Shown here: positions 33,101 through 40,790 of the stretch, one piece after another | Layout: each line of letters begins with the position of its first letter | Numbering within the stretch: the first letter of the stretch is position 1 | Source of the DNA: an uncultured Paracoccaceae bacterium | Lineage (GTDB): Bacteria; Pseudomonadota; Alphaproteobacteria; Rhodobacterales; Rhodobacteraceae | Reading direction: 5' to 3' | DNA length: 64,000 nucleotides | Assembly (NCBI GenBank): GCA_947494675.1 | Contig: CANLVP010000003.1 | Location: 359,791 to 423,790, forward strand | The notes under the pieces: model-generated | What the model was told of the DNA's origin: nothing | Databases searched by the model: none | The model's input: only the letters and a program-made list of their open reading frames with translations | Translations under genes and position numbers: made by a program

Positions 33101-33379
33101 GTTGCCACGGAACGCGCGCGGGGTGCCGCGGTTCTGGAACCCGATAAACGCACCGTCTGGGTCAGAAAACTGATAGTAGATGTTGCCGTTGACGCCGGTC
33201 AGCACCATCGCGACACCGCCGGCCTCCGGGTATTCGGGGGGCAGTGTGACGCCGGTGGTTGGCACTGTCGAAGTAAAGGTCGTCGCAGCGACGGGCAGAG
33301 CCCATAGCGTCGACACAACAGCTGACGCCGTGGCGATCCGTTTCAAGATGCCGCTTCGCTTGCGATCTGCACTTGGCAT
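21146..33379 (-). CDS. Giant (~4077 aa) exported DUF11/DUF7507-type repeat protein with SdrD_B-like module and conserved C-terminal domain
   Basis: ATG at 33379 preceded by AGGGGTGG; signal peptide [32 protein letters not shown]; about 28 copies of [TY]xVTQxDxDAGxxxNTA; SdrD_B-like [19 protein letters not shown]...[27 protein letters not shown]; C-terminus [33 protein letters not shown]. Confidence 0.9.
   Translation of the reverse strand: [4077 protein letters not shown]
21815..32670 (-). repeat. Tandem DUF11-type coding repeats (~350-400 bp units; 28 with the TQxDxDAG motif by eye count, plus two diverged units)
   Basis: Recurrent [19 protein letters not shown]...C..[31 protein letters not shown]. 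Boundaries approximate. Confidence 0.88.
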
Positions 33380-33570
33380 GAACCACCCCTGTTCAAACAC
33401 GTACGACGTTCTGATGACGTCCAAATTTGCTAATTATTAATGCCCGACTTTGCATGGGTTTCGCCAGAAGAAACGGGGAAACATGGCTGGACTACAGCAG
33501 AAATGGCGCATGTGGGTCAGAACACTGTGGCACAAAAACATCGTCCCATTGCAGGGTTGACGCAATTACC

Positions 33571-34647
33571 TCAGTGGAAGCGGAAATGCCCGGCGTCATG
33601 GGCAAGGACTGCAGCCTCGCTTGGGGTCAAAACGCGGCGCGCGAACGCCCCGTATAAGGCCGGGTCGCGTGCCAAATCCGGCAGTCGATCAAACATGCGA
33701 TCCTGCGCATCAGGTTGCATTGTTGCTAGCGCCGCACTTGCGGGGTGAAAGCTTTCGGTGGCGACGCCATTTGCAAAGACGATCTCATGCTGTGGCAGCA
33801 TCATGTGGATGTACGTAACCTGCCGCACCGCCCTGTCCCGGATCACCGTGCTGTCGTTCACAAGATCGTGTGCGGCGACAAGCACTTCATCCGCCCGGAA
33901 CAGCGCCTGGGCACGGGCACCGCGCAAGACGACGCGGTGGTCCGGGGACACCAACAGACCCGCATCGGGCACGTCTTGATCCAACGCGCCACGGCGCAAC
34001 CGGATTGGGGTCAGTTCTGGCATTGCGATCAGCCGCGCGCCTGTCACCCGACGTTGGCCAAGCCACAGGATTTCAGCCTTACCGTTGTCTTTGGTTTGCA
34101 CGAAATCGCCTTCGGCCAGACTTGCGACATCGCGGGGGCCAAAGGGAGTTTCGATCATCGTGCCGGGGGTAAAGCAGATCACGCCGCCGGGATCAGTGTG
34201 GGCCTGATCGCGCAGACGCGCGGAAATGTTCTGGCGCACCACCCAAAGCTCTGCCCGGCGGGGCGGGATCATGCCGTGGAAAATCAACAAGGGCTTGCGC
34301 CCTGCCCCCATGGGGATCAGCGCCACGTCCCATGTGCGCCGCCCATCGGTGACCTGAAAGCCGTTGTCAAAAAGCGGTGCGTTCAGCACCAGCGGGTCAA
34401 CATCGCCCGCAACCTTATCCTGCGCCATCAGCCGCCGCACGGTGAGTGCCGCGCGCTTGCGCATCTCTGTCATTCCTTCGGCCTCGCCCAAGGGCAAGAT
34501 GCCCCGTGGGCCGTCCACCCGCACCGCTTCGCCGGTCCAGGACCAGACGGCGCCCGCGCGCAGATCAGCGACCGGCGCGGCATGGTAGCCGTCCAGCTCT
34601 GTCTGTGACCATGAAATGACAAACGTGCCTTTGAAGCCCGTTTTCAT
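33571..34647 (-). CDS. Hint (Hedgehog/intein) domain-containing protein
   Basis: VICFTPGTMIETPFGPRDVASLAEGDFVQTKDNGKAEILWLGQRRVTG...LVSPDHRVVLRGARAQALFRADEVLVAAHDLVN...HIMLPQHEIVFANGVATESFHP-type motif. Start at 34647 preferred. Confidence 0.9.
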   Translation of the reverse strand: MKTGFKGTFVISWSQTELDGYHAAPVADLRAGAVWSWTGEAVRVDGPRGILPLGEAEGMTEMRKRAALTVRRLMAQDKVAGDVDPLVLNAPLFDNGFQVTDGRRTWDVALIPMGAGRKPLLIFHGMIPPRRAELWVVRQNISARLRDQAHTDPGGVICFTPGTMIETPFGPRDVASLAEGDFVQTKDNGKAEILWLGQRRVTGARLIAMPELTPIRLRRGALDQDVPDAGLLVSPDHRVVLRGARAQALFRADEVLVAAHDLVNDSTVIRDRAVRQVTYIHMMLPQHEIVFANGVATESFHPASAALATMQPDAQDRMFDRLPDLARDPALYGAFARRVLTPSEAAVLAHDAGHFRFH

Positions 34648-34753
34648 ACCTGTTACTCTGCCTCTTGCGCGTCGCGTCATTTGGTGTGCGACGATCTGGG
34701 GCAGGTTAGCCCAGCGCGGAATCCCGGATCAAGTCATTGGCCGCAATTAATTT

Positions 34754-35644
34754 TCAGAAGTTGAAGCCAAGCCGCAGTGAGCCCACCACCTGCCCTTCGG
34801 ATTGGCCGACGAATTCCTCTGACAGATAGGTCGCACCGTAGAAGACCGACAGATTTGGCAGCGGTTGCCACAGCACGCCAAGCCTTGCACGGCTGCGGTT
34901 GTCCATCGCCGTCACGCCGCGACTTGCGGGCAGATAGACGCTGTCCTCAACAAACGCGTAGTCGGCACCGGCGAGGAACGATACGCCCGTCACGCCCGCA
35001 TCGGTGCCGCGATAAGGCTGGCCCGTGACATCATCGCGCAGCCAAAGGTCCGCCTGACCGACCGGGCCCACCAAGATATCCGCACCGACACGGGCAATCG
35101 TCTCTGGCCCGGTCAACACCTCGGCAAAGGGGCGCAGGCTGACCTGATCGGACACCCGATAGGTATAGCTGGCAGAGGCGCGCGCGCCAAAAATCGTGTC
35201 GTTCGCCAATTCTTTCGCAGTGAGCGGCGCACGCAGATCAAACGCCTCGTGGAACGCCTCTTGGAAGTTCGACAACCCCGTCTGCGGACCGATAAACGTC
35301 ACATCGGCCCCAAGCGCGTAATGCCAGGGCCCGTCACCAAAATGCGTCTGCGCCCCAAGGCTGATCGCGCCCACATAGGGCCTGTCCGTGCCGCCGCGCC
35401 CGGGTGAGATAATCTCAGTCTTCAGGCGGTATTCGATAATATTACCAAAGGCGCGGTCGTTGGGGTCATAGGCCCCGGTGGCGCGCAGATGGCTATAGGT
35501 ATAGGATCCGGTGCGCCAACGATCACGGCCATCACCAAAGTAATCGTTGTTGAAAGACCGGCCCGTACCAATCGTTTCGCGTGACTGCGCGGTGGCAGGT
35601 TCGGCGACAATCATCGCCAGTAAAGCAGCAGCAAGAATGCGCAT
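34754..35644 (-). CDS. Lipid A deacylase LpxR-like outer-membrane protein (DUF2219)
   Basis: 296 aa; signal peptide; FNNDYFGDGRDRWRTGSYTYSHL, YVGAISLGAQTHFGDGPWHYALGADVTFIGPQTG, C-terminal LRLGFNF. Confidence 0.75.
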   Translation of the reverse strand: MRILAAALLAMIVAEPATAQSRETIGTGRSFNNDYFGDGRDRWRTGSYTYSHLRATGAYDPNDRAFGNIIEYRLKTEIISPGRGGTDRPYVGAISLGAQTHFGDGPWHYALGADVTFIGPQTGLSNFQEAFHEAFDLRAPLTAKELANDTIFGARASASYTYRVSDQVSLRPFAEVLTGPETIARVGADILVGPVGQADLWLRDDVTGQPYRGTDAGVTGVSFLAGADYAFVEDSVYLPASRGVTAMDNRSRARLGVLWQPLPNLSVFYGATYLSEEFVGQSEGQVVGSLRLGFNF

Positions 35645-35848
35645 CGTTAATCCCTTATCGGCCCCCCGACGCCCCTTGAATTAGGTGATCGCCAACCTTG
35701 GGTCCATCATGAATGTGGTCTAAGGCCAATTTATGGCCGCAGGCTTAATCAACCTATTGCCAGATGCGCAACTTGCTCTAATTCTTGGATAAGCTTGCTA
35801 ATTTGTGCAATCGCGTGTCCACTCGTACGAACCAAGACCGGAGCCGCC

Positions 35849-38062
35849 ATGCCTCAATCCAGCAAAACCGCCCTCCCCTCTGGCGCGTCGTTGATCGATC
35901 ATAACGCCGCGCGCAATGTGTTGGCTGGTCGGTGCGCGGACCCCTTCGGGCAGTTGGGATTGCAAAAGCGCGGCAAGTGCTGGCTGTTGACGGTGTTTGT
36001 GCCCGGTGCCTTATCTGTTTCGGCCCTGACCGGGGCAAAGACGGTGAAGCCTCTGGACCCTTTGCCCGATTATCCGGGGCTGTTTGTCCAAAGCTTTTCC
36101 AAAGCGCCGAAATACCGCCTGCGGGCCGAAGTTGATGGCCACAGCTGGGATTTTGACGACCCCTACCGCTTTGGCCCGGTCTTCGCGGCAGAGGATCTTT
36201 ATTACCTTGGTGAAGGCAGCCACCAGCGGCTGTGGTCCGTCATGGGCGCGCATGTGATGACCCACGAAGGCGTCGCAGGCACCCATTTTGCGGTTTGGGC
36301 CCCTAACGCACAGCGCGTGTCCGTCGTCGGTAACTTCAACATCTGGGATGGCCGCCGCCACCCGATGCGCCGCGCCAGCGAAAGCGGCATCTGGGATATC
36401 TTCATCCCCGGTATTGGTGATGGTGAGGCCTATAAATACGAAATCATCGGCCCCCATGGCGAAACACTGCCCCTGCGCGCCGATCCTGTCGGCTTTGGTG
36501 CAGAGCATCCGCCGCGCACGGCCTCTGTCGTCCGGGACATCGATCATGCGAAATGGTCGGACAAGGCATGGATGGAGCGCCGTGGTGATCTGCAAAACAT
36601 CGAAGCCCCGATCAGCGTTTATGAAGTCAATCTTGCCAGTTGGAAACGAGCGGAAGGCAATCGCCCGCTGTCATACCTCGAACTGGCCGATGATCTGGTC
36701 GACTACGTCGCCTGGATGGGGTTCACGCATATTGAGCTGATGCCGATTTCCGAGCACCCGTTTGATGGGTCTTGGGGCTATCAACCGGTGGGCATGTATG
36801 CCCCCACGATCCGCCACGGCACGCCTGATGAATTCCGCGCGCTGGTCAATGCCGCCCACAAAAAGGGGTTGGGCGTGCTGCTGGATTGGGTGCCGGGGCA
36901 TTTCCCGACGGATGCACATGGGCTCGGCACATTTGACGGCACGCATCTCTATGAACACGCCGATCCGAAAGAAGGGTTCCATCAGGACTGGAATACGCTG
37001 ATCCCGAACTTTGGCCGCAACGAAGTGGCGAATTACTACACCTCTAACGCCCTGTATTGGTTGGAAGAATATCACCTTGATGGGCTGCGGGTCGATGCTG
37101 TCGCCTCGATGCTTTATCGCGACTATTCCCGCAATGACGGCGAATGGATTCCCAACCACGAAGGGGGTCGCGAGAATTTCGAAGCCATCGCGCTGCTGCA
37201 GAACATGAACACGCTGACCTATGGCCAATGCGACGGGATCATGACCGTGGCCGAGGAATCCACCGCATTTCCCGGCGTCAGCCGCCCGGTGGATCACGGC
37301 GGGCTTGGCTTTGGGTTCAAATGGAACATGGGCTGGATGAACGACAGCCTGCACTACATGCAGCTTGACCCAATCCACCGTCGCCATCACCACCACGAGC
37401 TGACGTTCAGCCTGCACTACGCGTTCAGCGAAAACTACATACTGCCGATCAGCCATGATGAGGTTGTGCATGGCAAAGGATCGATGCTGGACAAAATGCC
37501 CGGCAACCAATGGGAACGCTTTGCCAATCTGCGGGCCTATTACGGGTTCATGTGGACCCATCCGGGCAAGAAGCTGTTGTTCATGGGCCAGGAATTCGCG
37601 CAAAGCGCGGAATGGAACCACAATCAAAGCCTTGATTGGCACGAATGCGACCAAGGCGCGCACAAAGGCATGCAGATGTGGGTGCGCGACCTCAATAAGC
37701 TGTATCGCGAACTACCCAGTTTGCACGTCAACGACACGCGACCCAGCGGGTTTCAATGGCTTGAAGCGATGGATGCCGACAATTCCGTCTTTGTCTTCAT
37801 GCGCTTGGGCAAAAAGGGCGACGCACCTGTCGTGGTCGCCATGAACCTCACGCCAATTGAACGCACGGACTATCGCATCGGGCTGCCACTGCCCGGCGAC
37901 TGGGCAGAGGTTCTGAATTCAGACGCCGAAAGCTATGGCGGCGGTGGGCGCGGAAACATGGGAGGTGTGACCGCAGAGCCAACCGAATGGATGGGGCAAG
38001 ACAATTCAGCATCGCTGGTCTTGCCGCCGCTTTCGACCATCATACTGACACCAAAGACCTAA
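35849..38062 (+). CDS. glgB: 1,4-alpha-glucan branching enzyme
   Basis: HFAVWAPNAQRVSVVGNFNIWDGRRHPM, GLRVDAVASMLYRDYSR, ISHDEVVHGKGSMLDKMPG. Start trimmed from 35795 to ATG at 35849. Confidence 0.97.
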   Translation: MPQSSKTALPSGASLIDHNAARNVLAGRCADPFGQLGLQKRGKCWLLTVFVPGALSVSALTGAKTVKPLDPLPDYPGLFVQSFSKAPKYRLRAEVDGHSWDFDDPYRFGPVFAAEDLYYLGEGSHQRLWSVMGAHVMTHEGVAGTHFAVWAPNAQRVSVVGNFNIWDGRRHPMRRASESGIWDIFIPGIGDGEAYKYEIIGPHGETLPLRADPVGFGAEHPPRTASVVRDIDHAKWSDKAWMERRGDLQNIEAPISVYEVNLASWKRAEGNRPLSYLELADDLVDYVAWMGFTHIELMPISEHPFDGSWGYQPVGMYAPTIRHGTPDEFRALVNAAHKKGLGVLLDWVPGHFPTDAHGLGTFDGTHLYEHADPKEGFHQDWNTLIPNFGRNEVANYYTSNALYWLEEYHLDGLRVDAVASMLYRDYSRNDGEWIPNHEGGRENFEAIALLQNMNTLTYGQCDGIMTVAEESTAFPGVSRPVDHGGLGFGFKWNMGWMNDSLHYMQLDPIHRRHHHHELTFSLHYAFSENYILPISHDEVVHGKGSMLDKMPGNQWERFANLRAYYGFMWTHPGKKLLFMGQEFAQSAEWNHNQSLDWHECDQGAHKGMQMWVRDLNKLYRELPSLHVNDTRPSGFQWLEAMDADNSVFVFMRLGKKGDAPVVVAMNLTPIERTDYRIGLPLPGDWAEVLNSDAESYGGGGRGNMGGVTAEPTEWMGQDNSASLVLPPLSTIILTPKT

Positions 38063-38086
38063 AGCAGGCATCACGGGAGGACGACA

Positions 38087-39358
38087 ATGAAGCCGACACC
38101 AAACCAGCGCCTATCAAACCGCGCCATGGCATTTGTGCTTGCAGGTGGCCGGGGGAGCCGCCTGAAAGAACTGACCGACAGCCGTGCCAAACCGGCGGTC
38201 TATTTCGGCGGCAAGACCCGGATCGTGGATTTCGCCCTGTCTAACGCCCTGAACTCCGGCATTCGTAAGATGGCGATTGCCACGCAATATAAGGCGCACA
38301 GCCTGATCCGCCATTGCCAGCGTGGCTGGGGTTTTCTGCGGGCGGAACGGAACGAATACCTTGATATTCTGCCCGCCTCGCAGCGCGTGTCAGAAGAAAA
38401 ATGGTATATGGGCACCGCTGATGCCGTGGCCCAGAACATCGACATCATCGACAGCTATGACATTGATTTCATTGTCGTTCTTGCAGGTGACCACATCTAC
38501 AAGATGGATTATGAAATCATGCTGCAACAGCATCTGGACCAAGGCGCGGATGTCACCATCGGCTGCCTGACCGTCCCGCGGATGGAAGCCACAGCTTTCG
38601 GCGTGATGCATTGCGACACCAAGGATCGGATCACCGACTTCTTGGAAAAACCCGCCGATCCGCCCTGCATTCCCGGGGATCCGGATCACGCTTTGGCCTC
38701 GATGGGCATCTACGTCTTCCGCTGGGAATTCCTGCGCGAGTTGTTGCTGGCTGACATGGCCGACAAAAGCTCCAGCCACGACTTTGGCAACGATTTGATC
38801 CCGCAGATCGTCAAGAACGGCAAAGCCATGGCGCACCGGTTTGAGGAAAGCTGCGTCACCAGCGGCCTTGAGACAGAGCCTTATTGGCGTGACGTTGGAA
38901 CGATCGACGCGTTTTGGCGCGCCAATATCGACCTGACCAGCTTTACGCCACCGCTTGATCTATATGACACAAGCTGGCCGATCTGGACCTATGCCGAAAG
39001 TGTTCCACCGGCGAAATTCATCCACAACGAAGAAGGGCGACGCGGCAACGCGGTGTCGTCGATGGTGTCGGGCAACTGCATCATCTCCGGCTCCGAGATC
39101 AAAGAATCGCTTCTCTTTACCGGGGTGCGCACACATTCCTTCAGCTCTTTGGATCGTGTGGTTGCCCTGCCGGATGTCGAAGTGAACCGCAAAGCACAGC
39201 TCAAAGACTGCGTGTTGGATCGTGGTGTGATCATCCCCGAAGGCCTCGTCGTTGGCGAGGACCCGGAAGAAGACGCCAAGTGGTTCCGCCGCACAGACAG
39301 CGGTGTGGTGCTGATCACCCCGCCGATGCTTGCCAAACGCGCCGCCGAGATTGGCTGA
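38087..39358 (+). CDS. glgC: Glucose-1-phosphate adenylyltransferase
   Basis: [48 protein letters not shown]. Confidence 0.98.
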   Translation: MKPTPNQRLSNRAMAFVLAGGRGSRLKELTDSRAKPAVYFGGKTRIVDFALSNALNSGIRKMAIATQYKAHSLIRHCQRGWGFLRAERNEYLDILPASQRVSEEKWYMGTADAVAQNIDIIDSYDIDFIVVLAGDHIYKMDYEIMLQQHLDQGADVTIGCLTVPRMEATAFGVMHCDTKDRITDFLEKPADPPCIPGDPDHALASMGIYVFRWEFLRELLLADMADKSSSHDFGNDLIPQIVKNGKAMAHRFEESCVTSGLETEPYWRDVGTIDAFWRANIDLTSFTPPLDLYDTSWPIWTYAESVPPAKFIHNEEGRRGNAVSSMVSGNCIISGSEIKESLLFTGVRTHSFSSLDRVVALPDVEVNRKAQLKDCVLDRGVIIPEGLVVGEDPEEDAKWFRRTDSGVVLITPPMLAKRAAEIG

Positions 39359-39359
39359 C

Positions 39360-40790
39360 ATGGCGGGCCGGGTTCTTTCAGTCGCCTCAGAAGTGGTGCC
39401 GTTTATCAAAACGGGCGGTCTCGCAGACGTGGCGGGCGCCCTGCCCGGCGCGTTGTCGGCCCATGGCTGGGACATGCGCACGCTCATGCCCGGTTACCGC
39501 GGCTTGGTGAAAAAGACGAAAGCCAAAAAGGTGCTGTGGTCATCGGACGACCTCTTTGGTGGCCCGGCATCGGTGAAAGAGGGCGCCCTGGACGGTCAAA
39601 AGGTGCTGTTGCTGGATGCGCCACACCTGTTTGACCGCGCCGGTGGCCCTTACGGCGACCCCGACGATTTCCCCGACAACGCCCTGCGGTTTGCGGCGCT
39701 GTCCTGGGCCGCTGCCGATATCGCGCAACATGGGCTGACCGACGGCTGGGTGCCACAGGTCTTGCACGCCCACGACTGGCAAGCGGGTTTTGCCCCGGCT
39801 TATCTACGCTTCGCGGGATCATCTGTGAAAACCGTCATGACCGTCCACAACATCGCCTTCCAAGGCACGGCCCCTGCCGCGATGCTGGGGCAATTGATGT
39901 TGCCATTCGATAAATTCAACCCCGATTGCCTTGAATACTGGGGTCATTTGTCATCACTCAAGGCGGGCCTGACCACAGCCGACGCCATCACGACCGTCAG
40001 CCCGACCTATGCGGCAGAGCTGATGCGCCCCGAATTCGGCATGGGGCTGGACGGCGTGATCGCCCATCGCAGCACCGATCTGCACGGCATCCTGAACGGC
40101 GTTGATGATCAGGTCTGGAACCCAGAGACGGACCCAGAGGCGAAACCCTATTCTGCCAAGACGCTCAAGGGCAAAGCCGCCAACCGCAAGGCGCTGATGG
40201 CCGAATTTGGCCTTAAGGGGATCAAGGGGCCGCTGGCCATTATCGTTAGCCGGTTGACCGATCAAAAAGGCATCGACCTGCTAGCGGGCACGATCCCGGC
40301 CTTCATTGCAGGTGGTGGCGGGCTTGCTGTTCTCGGCTCTGGCGATCCCGCGCTTGAGGCGCAGCTCAAAGACCTTGCCAAGGCGCATCCAGGCAAGATC
40401 GGCCTGCGCATCGGCTATGACGAGGCGCTGTCGCATCGCATGTTCGCGGGCGGTGACGCCGTGCTGGTGCCCAGCCGTTTTGAACCCTGCGGCCTGACGC
40501 AGCTTTATGGCCTGCGCTATGGCACCATACCCGTTGTCGCGGCCACAGGCGGGCTGGCGGATACGGTGATCGACGCCAATCCGATGGCGCTCACCGACAA
40601 GGCCGCCACCGGCATTCAGTTCCATCCAGTGGACGAAATCGCCCTGGGCCATGCGCTGCAACGGCTGCTGACGCTACATGCCCAAAAGTCACTTTGGCAG
40701 ACAATGCAGAAACGCGGGATGACGCAGGCGCTTGGGTGGGCTACATCCTCGGGCAAATACGCTGCATTGTATGAAAGCCTGATTGCGTGA
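39360..40790 (+). CDS. glgA: Glycogen synthase
   Basis: VLSVASEVVPFIKTGGLADVAGALPGAL, DAVLVPSRFEPCGLTQLYGLRYGTIPVV. Confidence 0.97.
   Translation: MAGRVLSVASEVVPFIKTGGLADVAGALPGALSAHGWDMRTLMPGYRGLVKKTKAKKVLWSSDDLFGGPASVKEGALDGQKVLLLDAPHLFDRAGGPYGDPDDFPDNALRFAALSWAAADIAQHGLTDGWVPQVLHAHDWQAGFAPAYLRFAGSSVKTVMTVHNIAFQGTAPAAMLGQLMLPFDKFNPDCLEYWGHLSSLKAGLTTADAITTVSPTYAAELMRPEFGMGLDGVIAHRSTDLHGILNGVDDQVWNPETDPEAKPYSAKTLKGKAANRKALMAEFGLKGIKGPLAIIVSRLTDQKGIDLLAGTIPAFIAGGGGLAVLGSGDPALEAQLKDLAKAHPGKIGLRIGYDEALSHRMFAGGDAVLVPSRFEPCGLTQLYGLRYGTIPVVAATGGLADTVIDANPMALTDKAATGIQFHPVDEIALGHALQRLLTLHAQKSLWQTMQKRGMTQALGWATSSGKYAALYESLIA

Noticed and set aside
20041-33307. Many long plus-strand ORFs (e.g. 20041-21264, 26627-27868, 32372-33307) antisense to the giant repeat gene
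   Set aside because: They mirror the codon bias of a GC-rich repetitive gene on the other strand; no start context, signal or family features.
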